From Symbiodinium natans (taxonomy: Eukaryota > Sar > Dinophyceae > Suessiales > Symbiodiniaceae), in contig CAJNDS010001358.1 of the NCBI GenBank assembly GCA_905221605.1, positions 434,712-498,711 of the forward strand: a DNA stretch of 64,000 nt. Direction: 5' to 3'. Positions within the stretch are counted from its first letter, which is position 1; each line of letters begins with the position of its first letter. Both the position numbers and the translations under genes were made by a program. The notes under the pieces were generated by a model, which worked only from the letters and a program-made list of their open reading frames with translations, made no database searches and had not been told where the DNA came from. Below, in pieces: positions 10,361 to 21,306 of the stretch.

Positions 10361-10812
10361 AAACCCCGTGGACCGTGCAAAAAGGGACAAAACAGTTTCG
10401 ACTGTTCACAACCTTACCTTATCTCCCCTACTGAACCCTTTTAAGGGATGACATAAGGTTCCTAACTCCCGAAACATCCTAACTACTACGCGGGCGGTCC
10501 GCGCAAGGGGGAAATTGCAGGCTCTTGTTCTTAGAGAACTGCCCCCGAACCAAGCAAATAGTCGCCCCAGAAGGTTTGTATTTCGAGAACGGACAACATA
10601 GAATCCTGCTTTCGAAGCCTTCAGGCCATCTAGGATTCGGGCTTAGGTTGGTCGGGTTAAGGATTTTGAGGCTGAGAACTTGGGGGCTGAGGAACTTAGG
10701 GCTTTGTGCTCGGTCGGCTTCAGGGTTCGGGATTGAGGGTTTAGGGTTTGGGGTTTGGGGTTTGGGGCTTAGGGCTTAGGGGTTTAGGGTTTAGGAGGGC
10801 TAGCCACGCGGC

Positions 10813-10859
10813 CTGCACAGCTCCAGCTGTGGGTTGAGGAGCCAGGCCAGGCGGTCCAC
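10813..10859 (-). CDS. Putative exon (VDRLAWLLNPQLELCR)
   Basis: 47 nt between CCTAAAAG (a telomere-like derived acceptor) and a GC donor. Convincing amphipathic peptide, unassigned gene. Confidence 0.55.
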
Positions 10860-11082
10860 CTTTTAGGGTTTCGGGTTTCGGGTTTAGGGTTTAGGGTTTA
10901 GGGTTTAGGGTCGGTGGCAGTCGTTGTCAGTTTAGGGCCCAAGGGCTGCTGAGGGCTGTTTGGGGTTGCTGGGGTTGCGTAGGGTTTACGGTTTAGGGTT
11001 TTAGGGTTTTAGGGTTTAGGTTTTAGGGTTGGGGTCGTCAAGGTTGTGTAGGGTTGTGTAGAGGTGTGCTGTTACGGCTGGC

Positions 11083-11161
11083 TTCGGCTTGGTTAGGGAA
11101 GCTGCCAACGAAGAAATGCCCCTGACTCCAAGTCTTTTCACCCCAAGACCCACATCAGCAC
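11083..11161 (-). CDS. Putative exon (VRGISSLAASLTKPKPA)
   Basis: An open segment ending in a good donor (GCC|GTAACAGC). The acceptor is uncertain. Unassigned. Confidence 0.4.
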
Positions 11162-11374
11162 CCGAAACCCTCAACCCTAAGCCCTGAAATCCACAGCTGT
11201 TTGGAAGTCGCATCTGACGGGCTACCGAAGAGCGTTGGGGTTTAGGGTCTAGGGTCTCGGGTTCAGGGCTTCAGGGTCCGGAATTCCCGGGTGCCCTTCC
11301 AAGCAGCTGAGGCCTCAACCCTCAAACCCCAAACCCCAGCCCCCCAAAGTCCTTGGCTCCTTCGGGGGCTCGCG

Positions 11375-11475
11375 TACGTGGAGGCTCATGGTACTTATTC
11401 ACCACTTTTTGCTGTACTTAGACCTGTACTGTTTAACCATATTTGTGCACTTAAGAGGCTTGTAACTAGGCAGTG
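11375..11475. mobile_element. MITE A copy (diverged)
   Basis: Begins GTGGAGGCTCATGGTACTTATTCACC and contains CATATTTGTGCACTTAAGAGGCTTGTAACTAG, matching the better copy at 34734-34870. The right arm is eroded. Confidence 0.6.
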
Positions 11476-11545
11476 TTGCGGAAAAAATCGGCTGATCCTC
11501 AGCCCTGGGCAGCATCTTGCCAGCTCGGGTCACTCTCCTGGCAAC
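11470..11545 (-). CDS. Putative exon (RVTRAGKMLPRAEDQPIFSA)
   Basis: Open after AAGTTGCCAG; the peptide has protein-like composition. Boundaries approximate. It lies between TIR gene 2 and the exon string leading to TIR gene 1. Confidence 0.45.
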
Positions 11546-11914
11546 TTCGGTTTAGGGTTTAGGGTTTAGGGTTTAGGGCTTCGGGTTTAGGGGAACTTGA
11601 CAAACCGCGGGTGGGGGGGGGGTTCTTAGAGCTGTGGGCTCTTGGACCCTTGGCGTCCCTTGAATACTATTAGGAATGGTACTGACGCAATGGAAGACAT
11701 TGCTGTTGATAGTAAAAAACACAAGCAAAGAAAATGGAAATAAGAATCAGAATATATGACCTTAACCCTACTTGAAGCCTTCACGGCCCGTTGTTCTAAG
11801 TTCTAAGATCAGTACCGTGCTAGAAGCAGGATTGCAGCGCTCACCTGCACGTCTACTTACTCCTAAACCCTAAACCCTAAACCCTCAAGTAACCCCCCCT
11901 TAGGCGTGGGGCTT

Positions 11915-11999
11915 CGGGCTTCGATCATGCCGGTGCCCGCCCGCATCGAGAGGTCCACAACTGCGCGGCCGGAGAACCGGGCGAAGACTTGATTCCAAC
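11915..11999 (-). CDS. TIR 2 exon: last TIR strand (FARFSGRAVVDLSMRAG)
   Basis: The acceptor TGCCCCAG is followed by GT, which completes the Cys codon left by exon 12790-12861, then TGG AAT CAA GTC. The motif parallels the exon at 606-662. The left end is approximate. Confidence 0.65.
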
Positions 12000-14189
12000 C
12001 TGGGGCACTCTTGGTCGGTTGAATTTGGGCTTAAGACTTGGGGATTTAGGGTTTAGGGCTCAGGGCTTAGGACTTGGGGGCTTACGATCTTAGGGTACCC
12101 TATTGGGGTCTATATTGGGGGGGGTTCCCCTCTTGTCGAAAACCTCCCCTTCCCTGGGCTCAAAAACTAGCTCGAGGAACCCCCAACTCTGCATCTGAAA
12201 CGCTAAACTCCAAGTCCTGAAGACCCTGATCCAAAGCCCACAACCCTAAACCCTAAACTTTACACGTGGAGGTTCATGCGCAGTGCTAAGCAGACCCTAA
12301 ACCCTAAGCCTCTAAACGCTGCACCCCATTGCAAGGTGGAGTTAGCAGAGTCAAAAAGACAAGCCCCTACTCATGCCCCCACTTTACCGAAGCTTTGCCA
12401 CATCTACTAGTTGGGTATTTCCAAAAGTAGGGGGTACCCTTAATATACCCCAAACTAGTATAATCCTTATTCTAGGAACCCCCAAAAATGGGTACCCCTG
12501 TTTCCGGAAACCCCCATTTGCTTAAGAAGGGCTTCGGGCTTAGGGTAAGGGCCCTCGGTCAAGGCCCGGCTCTTCTTGTGGTGCCTTTTCCCGTGTTGGC
12601 CTGCACCAGAAAGCCCCCCATAATCCGGGGCCTAAACAACTCGACGAACCTAAACGTAGGGCTTCACCCTCATCTCCCAGCATCCCCAAGACCCAAAACC
12701 CTCAACAACCCTACACCCTCAACCCTAAACCCGAAACCCTAAACCCTAATAAACCCTAAACCCCAAACCCTAACCCTAAACCCCTCCACATGGCAAGCCG
12801 CCCCAAGCATTCGGGTTCGCGAGGTCAGGTTCTAAAGCGGCCATGATGGCGTTGGGCAAGCCTCGGAGTGCTCCCCGAAAGCCCTAGGTTTAGGGTTTGG
12901 GGTTTGGGGTTTGGGGTTTAGGGTTTAGGGTTTGGGGTTTGGGGTTTGGGGTTTGGGGGTCCCTAGGTTTAGGGGGTTTAGGGTCTAGGGTTATGTAGTG
13001 TCTAGAGCTTTACCTTAAGGTTTCGGGTCTAGGGTTTAGGGGCTTAGGGCTCAGGTTCAGCAGCTCAAGCCCAAGCATAGCATCAAGAAACGATTCTCAC
13101 CGTAATGAGCTCGGAGCCTTAAACCGCCGAGGGCCCTGAGTCCTTGGGGCTTGAACCCCCTGGGCTTTGGACCCTGGGGGGCGTTGGAAACCCTAAAGCC
13201 AGAAGAGGAAGACCATGAGGCGGTATGCCGAGAACAGGCAACCGCCGTGATGTGACTTCGGGCGCCGTTGCACCGCTGAAGACAGTGAACGACGACTTCA
13301 AGCCCCACAAGGGATCACTAGGATCCAAGGCAAAACGCCACCTGTGTGTGACAGGGTTGAGAAAACAAGGCCACGCAGAGGGTTCAGGGTTTAGGGTTGC
13401 GGGTTTAGGCTCCCTGTTCCCCTACACCTTAAGCCCTAAACCCTAAACCCTAAGCCCTAAACCCTAAACCCTAAACCTTTCGTGTGGTTTCGGACTTGAG
13501 GCCTTCAAGGGCTCTAGGGTTCCTCAGAAGGTCTCAGGCGGGGGCGCTTGGCCAAAGTGAAGGCAGCAACGCAACCTGGCTCAGGTTCGAGGGTTTAGGG
13601 TTTAGGGTTTAGGGTGTAGGGTTTAGGGCTTGGGGTTTGGGGTTTAGGGTTGAGGGTTAGGGTTAAACAGGGTTCATGGCGCGGGTTTTGAGGGTTTGCG
13701 GGTTTTGGGGGTTATAAGGTTTAGGGCTTATAGGTCTCAGAGTTCAGGGGGCCCGGGCGACTGCAAGGGGGCACACTTTGTTGCTTGATTTGTGCGTTCC
13801 TCACAAAAACACCAACTTATAGCATTCTTTGCAGACATCGCCGACCTAAAACTGAGACATTTGACGGCCACTGTAGGGATACCCTGGGGTTGCGCGAAGA
13901 CTTCCAAGAAAAATCACAGGCCGGCCAGACTGTCGCCAAAGACACCCGTTTCCACTCGCTCGATGAACCTCAACGCTTTGTGCAAAAGTGTAAAAGCACC
14001 CTCACAATGTCAGGGGGAGTAAAGATGGCCCAGCATGAGCAACATGGCAGGTTCTCCAAAGTAGGGTCCCCAAGCGACCTGCGACAACACATGCCCTCAT
14101 ACGTAGGGCACCCAGAAGGCAACCACAATGTAAGGCCGCAGCTCGACGCCCTGTGAATCCCACGCAACATGACACAAGGAGGTTAGGGT

Positions 14190-14246
<57 letters not shown>

Positions 14247-17200
14247 GTTGCGTCCTGTATAGGGCTTGAGGGCTTAGAGTCCAAAAGATGAAGAATAAGC
14301 TCGCGGCTGCCGAGTGAGCAAGATGACGGCACAGTCACTGTTCTGCGCGGCCTGCGTTTAAGAATTTGGGATTTCGGTTTCCGTTGGGTCTAGGGTTTTA
14401 GGCGCTAGGGTGAGTGTGGCCAGTATGCTCTAAAATCCTGAGCCTAGCAGTCTGTGCAAGAACTGATTCGTGACGCCTTGGTGGTGGTGTAGGCACCTAC
14501 TGCCACACGATGTCATACGACGACTATAAACATGCTCCCAGAGAGGGACCCTGCGCGCAGAGGATCAGCTGACAGTTCTACACACCCATCAGCTACACAC
14601 CCTCAACCGCAAACCCTAAACCCTAAACCCTAAACCTGAAGCCCTAAGCCCTAAGCCCTAAGCCCTAAACCCTAAACCCTAAACCCTAAACCCTAAACAG
14701 CAGCGCTGCACCTTGTTGAACCGCTCCACTCAATCCAGAACAACCGACCATGCAACCCAACAAAGCCCCAAACCCTTCCAACAGCGCAATCGCGCGCAAA
14801 GACGCCTCAACCTTCCCACAACCCACACCAAGCCCTCATGCCTAGAAAAACCCCTCCGTTGGGCCCACAAACAAGACTCTTAGCAGTGAACTAAGGAAGA
14901 AGGAAGAATGGCACACAAATATATATATATATATATACATGTATACATGTGCTATTGTTTATTTATCTACTTATTTATGTATTTGTGTTTTTGATTCTTT
15001 GCTTACTTCTTTATATGTATTTCCTTATTTGTTATTCACGTATTTTCCTTTGTTTAGAAAGATGCTTATGTGAACATATTCTACCTAACTCCCAAATTGA
15101 CAGATTTCTCCCTTCCATGAACCTTCAAGTGTAAACCGTAAGCCCCTGAGCCCGAAAGCTCTTCCACCAAAAGCCTGCACCCTAAACCCTAAACCCTAAA
15201 CCCGAAACCCTAAACCCTAAACCCTAAACCCCTGCACACCTATACAAGGCAGGCAATCGGGCCTGAGCCATGAAGTGGGCTTCGTCGGAGCTGGAAAGGT
15301 GCTGCTTCACCGCCCCTGCCTGAGAGGGCTTCGGGTTTAGGGTTTGGGGTTTAGGGTTTAGAGTTTAGGGTTTAGGGTTTAGGGTTTAGGGTTTAGGGTT
15401 TAGGGTTTAGGGTTTAGGGTTTAGGGTTTAGGGTTTAGGGTTTAGGGTTTAGGGTTTAGGGTTTAGGGCTTAGACGGCACGGGCCACCGAAACCCTAAAC
15501 CCTAAACCCGAAACCGCACGCCCTAAACCCCAAACCCCTAAACCCCAAACCCCTAAACCCCAAACCCCCAAACCTGAAAAAATCCGATAACCCGCAGAGG
15601 GCCGCGCCAGGAAGGACTGCGTGCAAATGCGCAGGCCCCGTTCCTCAGGATAGTGGGGGTGTTGGAGGTTCCAGGGTTTCGGGTTTTGGGTCTAGGGTTT
15701 CGGGTTACCCTAAACCCTAAACCCTAAACCCTAAACCCTAAACCCTAAACCCTAAACCCTAAACCCTAAACCCTAAACCCTAAACCCTAAACCCTAAACC
15801 CTAAACCCTAAACCCTAAACCCTAAACCCTAAACCCTAAACCCTACCCCTTAAGCCTTCAAGCTCCCAAGCCGTGAGGTCCTCCCCAAAAATCAAGGCCT
15901 TCATCCCTTGAAGTATTTAACCCCCTAAGCCCCAAAAGACAGCCTAAACCCCAAACCCTAAACCTATACCCCCAAGCCCCAAAACCCAAAGCCCCAAAAC
16001 CCAAAGCCCGAACCTAATGGGGCTCGTCATTGAAACCATGTGGGACTTTTTTTATCAGGGTTTAGGGTTTAGTGCTGAGGAATATCCTAAACCCTGAACC
16101 CCAAACTCTAAACCCCAGACTCTAAGCCCTTAAGCCCTAAGCCCTAAACACAAACCCCAACCTTTTTAGGACCAAAAGGTTTGGGGCTTAGGGTTGAAGG
16201 TTGAAGCCTAAACCCTAAACCCTAAACCCTAAACCCTAAACCCTAAATGGGATTTGAGACTTGAGGATCCTACAGAAAGGCATTCCTGCCATTGAGGGTG
16301 GAGAGGAGCTTCGAATCCCCAGTGCTACCATTTGCTTAAGAAGCCCATGTTTTAGGGTTTAGGGTTTGGGGATGGGTTTAGGGCTTAGGGTTTAGGGTTT
16401 AGGGTTTAGGGTTTACGGTTTATGGGTGGATCTTAAGCAAAAAATAGCCAGCTGAGGCTGTGTCTTTCAGCCCTCGGCTGATGGCTGCCGCCTCAACGTG
16501 GTTGGGATCTAAGGCAAGCATAGCGCAAACACGAAACCCTGCACTTCAACTATGTCGGGGTTTTGAGGTTCTACACACATATGTACACATGCATATATAT
16601 ATATATATATATATATAGATAGATAGATAGATAGATAGATAGACAGATAGATAGATATACATATTATATACATATATGTATGTGTATATATATATATATA
16701 CATACATATATTCATTTTGTATCTATATTTAGACTTATATGTATTTTGTTCTATCTATTCGTTTTTCTTATCTGTTCACATTTTCTTGCTAATTTGTGTA
16801 TTTCGCTAGTTAGTCCCTCGGCCCTCAGCCCGAAGCCATAAACCTTAAACCCACACAGTCAGAGTGGGAGGGGGCGAGAGTAGCCAACAGAGAAAGAGGA
16901 ACTCCTGGAGTGTACTCTGCCAAGGCTCAAGGCATCAAGCCAATACTCGCCTATTAGTATTGTTGTTATGATTATTGTTCTTATTATTGCTATTACTATT
17001 GTTATGATTATTGTTGTGATTATTGTTATTAGTATTGTTTTCATTACTATGAGTATGAATATTCATTACTGTAATTATGTTTTTGTTTTCGTCCCTCGGT
17101 ATGTTTAATTAAACTCCAGAATCATGACAACAATGATAGTATAATATTCACGATGAGAATAAGAATGATAGCAATAAGAGTGACTTTATCATCCAAGCAT

Positions 17201-18156
17201 ACCCAAAGGTCGACGCAGCAATCGGAAACTAGAACGGCTGAATCGGAAACCAGAATGGCAGAAGCGGCTGTACCCAAAACCAGACTGGCTGACTCGGAAA
17301 CCAGGACAGGAAAATCGCCCTAAAGCCTAAACCCTAAGTCCTAAGCCCTAAGCCCTCTGAACCCCAAGCCCCGCCAAGCCCCCGAGCCCTTCCAGCGCCG
17401 GTCTTGGCTGCCGGGCCGCTCCTGGGCAACAAAAATCTTCGATGAACGGAGGCGCAGGGTCTAGGGTTTAGTGTCTCAAGGGAAAGCGCCCTAAACCCTA
17501 AACCCGAAACCCTAAACCCTAAGAGAAGGGATTGGAGTCTGGGGGTCTCGGGGCAAGGGGAGGGGGTTGCGTTTCAGGGTTTAAGGCTGAAGGCAAGCTG
17601 CCTCAACCAGAGCCAGACCGACTAAAAAGGTCTATTGGGGGGAGTCTTTAAATTAGGGTTCCTTGTGGGGTTACTACTATAAGGCAGCCCCTCTTAGTTA
17701 GGGTACCCCAAAAAAGGAACCATAAACTGCAGAAGTGACCGTCTGGGGGGGGGGGGGGGGGGAATGATCAATGCTTCAGCCTTCATACGCGAAACCCCTA
17801 AACCCTAAACCCTAAACCCTAAACCCGAAACCGGAAACCCGAAACCCTAAACCCTGAGTTCATGAGCATCCATAACCTTCAACTCCATGGTCCAAAATGG
17901 CTTCAGGGCTTCTCCACTCGGCTCTACAACCTCGGGTGTCGGGTTTAGGGCTGGCTGCTTAGGGGTATGGGTTTTTATGGTTTAGGGTTTAGGGTTTGGG
18001 GTTTAGGGTTGAGGGGGTGGGGTTTTAGGGTTTGGGGTTTAGGGTTTTGGGGGGGTTCACGGGGGAAGCCCCCCTGAACCAGCGGCAAGGCAGTGCGAGC
18101 GGCTCGAGGGCGTAGATCACAAAGGCATCGAACCCCGAACTTCGCCGCGTCATCGC
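11915..18156 (-). CDS. TIR-domain protein gene 2 (multi-exon, partial)
   Basis: A second discontinuous gene with the same landmarks as TIR gene 1. Exons: 18074-18156 (SSGFDAFVIYALEPL, possible first strand), 17371-17421, 15592-15643 (ERGLRICTQSFLARPSA), 15263-15315 (KQHLSSSDEAHFMAQ), about 14311-14342 (NSDCAVILLTR), about 13533-13575 (CVAAFTLAKRPRL), 12790-12861 (AIMAALEPDLANPNAW) and about 11915-11999 (WNQVFARFSGRAVVDLS). Phases agree for 15592-15643/15263-15315 and 12790-12861/11915-11999. The arrangement suggests tandem TIR genes, or one gene with two TIR domains. Introns are dominated by telomere-like arrays. Confidence 0.62.
12408..12462. mobile_element. Short inverted-repeat element
   Basis: ACTAGTTGGGTAT and ATACCCCAAACTAGT form imperfect inverted arms around AGTAGGGGGTACCC. 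Probably a MITE fragment. Confidence 0.4.
12790..12861 (-). CDS. TIR 2 exon (AIMAALEPDLANPNAWGG)
   Basis: 72 nt after CACTCCGAG and before donor GTGGAG. It is equivalent to ILPVVLEPEL in TIR gene 1; the phase with the next exon is consistent. Confidence 0.65.
13533..13575 (-). CDS. TIR 2 exon (CVAAFTLAKRPRL)
   Basis: Acceptor CTGAGCCAG. The peptide combines the CVA of exon 2709-2780 and the LAKR of exon 1638-1707 of TIR gene 1, in the same order. The donor is non-GT (GC or GA). Confidence 0.58.
14018..14141 (-). CDS. Putative exon(s) (LRPYIVVAFWVPY; VAWGPYFGEPAMLLMLGHLY)
   Basis: Two open segments: 14103-14141 (good donor GTATGA) and 14018-14078 (acceptor TGTCGCAG). Only 24 nt separates them, too short for a usual intron, so at most one boundary pair is right. 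They lie inside the TIR 2 region. Confidence 0.3.
14192..14244 (+). repeat. (CT)n microsatellite
   Basis: About 50 bp of CT dinucleotides with two T-rich interruptions. Confidence 0.95.
14311..14342 (-). CDS. TIR 2 exon (NSDCAVILLTR)
   Basis: Starts after GGCCGCGCAG. SDCAVILLT is the characteristic central TIR strand; TIR gene 1 has SSVALIFVT at the same place. The donor is probably GC. Confidence 0.65.
15263..15315 (-). CDS. TIR 2 exon (AVKQHLSSSDEAHFMAQ)
   Basis: The acceptor TCAGGCAG is chosen because it gives the phase left by exon 15592-15643. A GC donor follows GCTCAG. SSSDEA matches SSTDEA of TIR gene 1. Confidence 0.62.
15333..15472 (+). repeat. TTTAGGG array
   Basis: About 19 units, nearly perfect. 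Followed, 25 bp after its end, by CCCTAAA units, giving another head-to-head arrangement. It lies in a TIR 2 intron. Confidence 0.95.
15592..15643 (-). CDS. TIR 2 exon (ERGLRICTQSFLARPSA)
   Basis: 52 nt with clear signals: acceptor ATCCTGAG and donor GTTATC. RGLRI is the second TIR strand. Confidence 0.68.
15670..15846. repeat. TTTCGGG/CCCTAAA head-to-head junction and long CCCTAAA array
   Basis: G-rich variant units run to about 15706, then about 20 perfect CCCTAAA units start at 15708, with only TTA at the junction. Confidence 0.9.
16585..16720. repeat. (TA)n/(GATA)n microsatellites
   Basis: TA repeats, then about 10 GATA units, then TATG/TA repeats. An (ATT/ATG)-rich tract follows at 16950-17065. 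Confidence 0.95.
17371..17421 (-). CDS. Putative TIR 2 region exon (ERPGSQDRRWKGSGAW)
   Basis: Clear acceptor TTTTGTTGCCCAG; the donor is GC. It sits where the NH helix exon of TIR would be expected but lacks its motif. Confidence 0.45.
18074..18156 (-). CDS. Putative TIR 2 first-strand exon (SSGFDAFVIYALEPLALP)
   Basis: 83 nt after TCCCCGAG. FDAFVIY resembles a TIR first strand, but the SH/SY turn is not canonical. It could belong to another protein. Confidence 0.45.
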
Positions 18157-18186
18157 CTCGGGGAGAGGAGGGCTTGAAAAGAAGGG

Positions 18187-18356
18187 CGTAGGGTTTAGGG
18201 TTTAGGGTTTAGGGTTTAGGGTTTAGGGTTTAGGGTTTAGGGTTTAGGGTTTAGGGTTTAGGGTTTTAGGGTTTTAGGGTTTTAGGGTTTTAGGGTTTTA
18301 GGGTTTTAGGGTTTTAGGGTTTTAGGGTTTTAGGGTTTTAGGGTTTTAGGGTGTGA
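18187..18356 (+). repeat. TTTAGGG array switching to TTTTAGGG octamers
   Basis: About 10 heptamers (18187-18261) followed by about 11 near-perfect octamers GGGTTTTA. Unit length changes abruptly, which implies local amplification of a slipped unit. 18525-18656 is a further heptamer array. Confidence 0.95.
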
Positions 18357-18716
18357 ATAGAATCGTCGTTTCGGAGACTACTTCAGCGACGTACTCAAGA
18401 TGCAAGATGCAAGGAAAGGGGGACTTTGGTTTAGACCCGAAGCCCTAAACCCTTGTAGGGCTTAGGCCAGGTTTAGGCTTCAACCCTCAAGGTGAACGTG
18501 TTCAGGTTTAGGGATGTGGGTTTGTAGGGTTTAGGGTTTAGGGTTTGGGGTTTAGGGTTTAGGGTTTACGGTTTAGGGTTTAGGGTTTAGGGTTTGGGGT
18601 TTAGGGTTTAGGGTTTCGGGTTTAGGGTTTAGGGTTTAGGGTTTAGGGTTGAGGGCATACAGTAACAGGACAATCCCTTTGTTGGAAACCCTACCAAAAA
18701 AAGCCCTTGCAAAAAC

Positions 18717-18766
18717 CTTCGACGACTTGCCCGACCTTGGCCGTCGCATCCGGGGCGGCTGCTTGC
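18717..18766 (-). CDS. Putative exon (KQPPRMRRPRSGKSSK)
   Basis: 50 nt between GTGCTGGGAG and donor GTTTTTGC. Basic linker-like peptide; gene unassigned. Confidence 0.45.
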
Positions 18767-19462
18767 CTCCCAGCACAGGGCATACTTGGAGGTTCAGGGT
18801 TCAGGGTTCAGGGTTTAGGGTTTAGGGTTTAGGGTTTAGGGTTTAGGGTTTAGGGTTAACCACACCACCCTACAAACCCTTACAGTATCCGGTTATCCAA
18901 ATGGGCGCACGCTGGGGTCTGAAGGTTGCACGTGGTGCAGTTTGGGGTAGTGGCATACGTAGGGTTGTGAGGCTTCGGGTGAAGGAAATGCCAAACAGGG
19001 GATAACGCATCTCGCCAACAAAAAGAAAAGACTCGCCACCTTCTGCCCCGACACCCTAACCCCTAACCTAACCCTAAACCCTAAACCCTAAACCCCACAC
19101 CCTCAGCCCCAAACCCCTGAATGATCAGCCAGAGCCTGCCTGAAGCCCTGCCCGAGCCGATCCCTGGAACTCTGGAACAAACTGATGGGTTCTCGGGGTT
19201 TAGGGTTCAGGGTTCAGGGTTTAGGGTTTAGGGTTTGTCTAAGGGTTAGTTACATGAAGGAACTTCAATTAGGTTGCCAGAAGAACTAGGGTTGGTACAG
19301 AAAGTCAGTGGCCGTATTGTGGTAACTTAACTGTAAGTTCCAAAACCCTAAACCTTAAAACCCTTAAACCCTTCTTGCAACCTAAGTTCCAACCCTAAAC
19401 CCTAAACCCTAAACCCTAAACCCTAAACCCCAAACCCCAAACCCTAAACCGATTCCGCTTAC

Positions 19463-19507
19463 AGAAACTCCCCGGCGCCACCCTGCGGCTCGCGGCCCTT
19501 CGCCGGC
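19463..19507 (-). CDS. Putative exon (AGEGPRAAGWRRGVS)
   Basis: 45 nt with strong signals (acceptor CGCGCAG, donor GTAAGC). Gene unassigned. Confidence 0.5.
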
Positions 19508-20111
19508 CTGCGCGGGCACGGAAGCTTCTTGGGGTTTGCGGGGTCTTGGGGTGGGTTTAGGGTTTAGGGTTTCGGGTTTAGGGTTCAGGGTCTAGGATTT
19601 AGGGGTTGGAGGCTAAGAGCTTAGGAGCTCAAGAGTTTAGGATTTCAGGTGTTTTCCCCCTCTCTTTGTTGAAGGGGGTTTTGGGGTTGGAGTCTAGGAT
19701 TTCGGGTTAAAGTGTTAGGGTTAGGGTCTAGGTCAAAATTTAAGGTTTCGGGTTCTCAAGCCCGACATGTTAGGGTTCCTGGATTAAGGGTTTAGGGTTC
19801 AGGGCCTAGGGTTTGAGGTTTACGCTCCATTAAACGAAAAGAACTTCTGCATGTTATGGGGTCCAAAGGGTGGGTGGGTAGAGGTTCGACACTAGGGTAG
19901 CGAGCTTCACCAGTGAATGCTTGAGATGCTGAACCCTTAACCCTGACCCTCCAAACCCTAAACACTAAACTAAACCTCTAAACTCTGACCCTACACCCTA
20001 AACCCCAAACCCCTAAACCCTCAAGCCCTAAACCCCAAACCCTAAACCCTAAACCCCAAACCCCTAAACCCTCAAGCCCTAAACCCCAAACCCTAAACCC
20101 TAAACCCTAAG

Positions 20112-20170
20112 CTGCCTTCTTGGAAGGGCGGGTCGCAGGCTGCGGCGCCGATGGGCTTGCGATGGTATGC
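20112..20170 (-). CDS. Putative exon (YHRKPIGAAACDPPFQEG)
   Basis: 59 nt after ACGAGCAAG, flanked on both sides by telomere-like arrays. Unassigned. Confidence 0.5.
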
Positions 20171-20182
20171 CTTGCTCGTTGG

Positions 20183-21306
20183 GGGGTTTAGGGTTTAGGG
20201 TTTAGGGTTTAGGGTTTAGGGTTTAGGGTTTAGGGTTTAGGGTTTAGGGTTTAGGGTTGGAGGGTTATGAGGGAACCTGAGCCCCAAAAAGGGCGTAGTG
20301 CGAACCCACGCAGTCCTTCTTTGCAGACCCTCTCTTAGAAGTACTGCCTTTCTTTGGGTCGTTGTATAAACACAATTACAATTCAGGTAGCTTAGATCAC
20401 GACTGGTTAACGCCACTTATGAGTGCTGATGGGTGCAAGGAGGGGGGCCTAAGTAGGGCTATAAGTTTGTTAATAACCTTAGCTAAAGTTACCATCTACG
20501 TTACCTTACAACTTTACTAGCCAACGCTGAACATTGGAGTTCGCCTTCGGGTGTCAGAGCTTTCGGAGCCTGAAACCCAGCTTCAGTCTGAACCGCCAAG
20601 CCGTAAACCCGAAATACGCATCTTTGCCGTTCTGTGTCAACATCTGCCCCTTAGGCGCGCTAGAAGAGTCACCACCCCCACAGTCCAGCCTAATATTCCC
20701 AAGCCGCAAAGAGGTTCATGGGTAGCAAGCCGCAAAGAGGTTCATGGGTAGGTATATAAGCAACCATATAAGTGCCTTCCGGTTTAGGTTTGGGGGCGAC
20801 AAACGCTTGACGAGCCTGCCCTAAACCCGGAAACCGAAACGCCCCTCTTGATCCGGTTGCAAGCAGACACCAGCACCAAAGAAGACCCTAAGCCCTGAAA
20901 CCCAAACCCCATATTACACCCATACAAACCCTACACAAACCCTAAACCCTAAACCCTAAACCCTAAACCCTAAACCCTAAACCCTAAACCCTAAACCCTA
21001 AACCCTAAACCCTAAACCCTAAACCCTAAACCCTAAACCCTAAACCCTAAACCCTAAACCCTGCCCTAAGCCTAATCTCCCCCCTCCCAAGGCCCGGTCG
21101 GCAAAGGCAGCGGCTCCGATTCGGCCTCGGAGATCGTCCTGGAACGGATGCGAGGTCCCCGAATTTGGGGTTGCTTGGGGTTTAGGGTTTAGGGTTTAGG
21201 GTTTAGGGTTTAGGGTTTAGGGTTTAGGGTTTAGGGTTTAGGGTTTAGGGTTTAGGGTTTAGGGTTTAGGGTTTAGGGTTTAGGGTTTAGGGTTTAGGGT
21301 TTAGGG
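20183..21306. repeat. Three long telomere-like arrays
   Basis: TTTAGGG 20183-20257, CCCTAAA 20935-21062 (about 18 units), TTTAGGG 21176-21306 (about 18 units). Between the last two, 21063-21170 holds an open minus-strand segment (DDLRGRIGAAAFADRALG in one frame) after TTCCAG. 20703-20749 contains an exact direct repeat of a 21-bp unit. Confidence 0.9.

Noticed and set aside
15333-15846. A true chromosome end
   Set aside because: Arrays are short, of both polarities, and flanked by unique coding-like DNA; no terminal array is present at either window edge.
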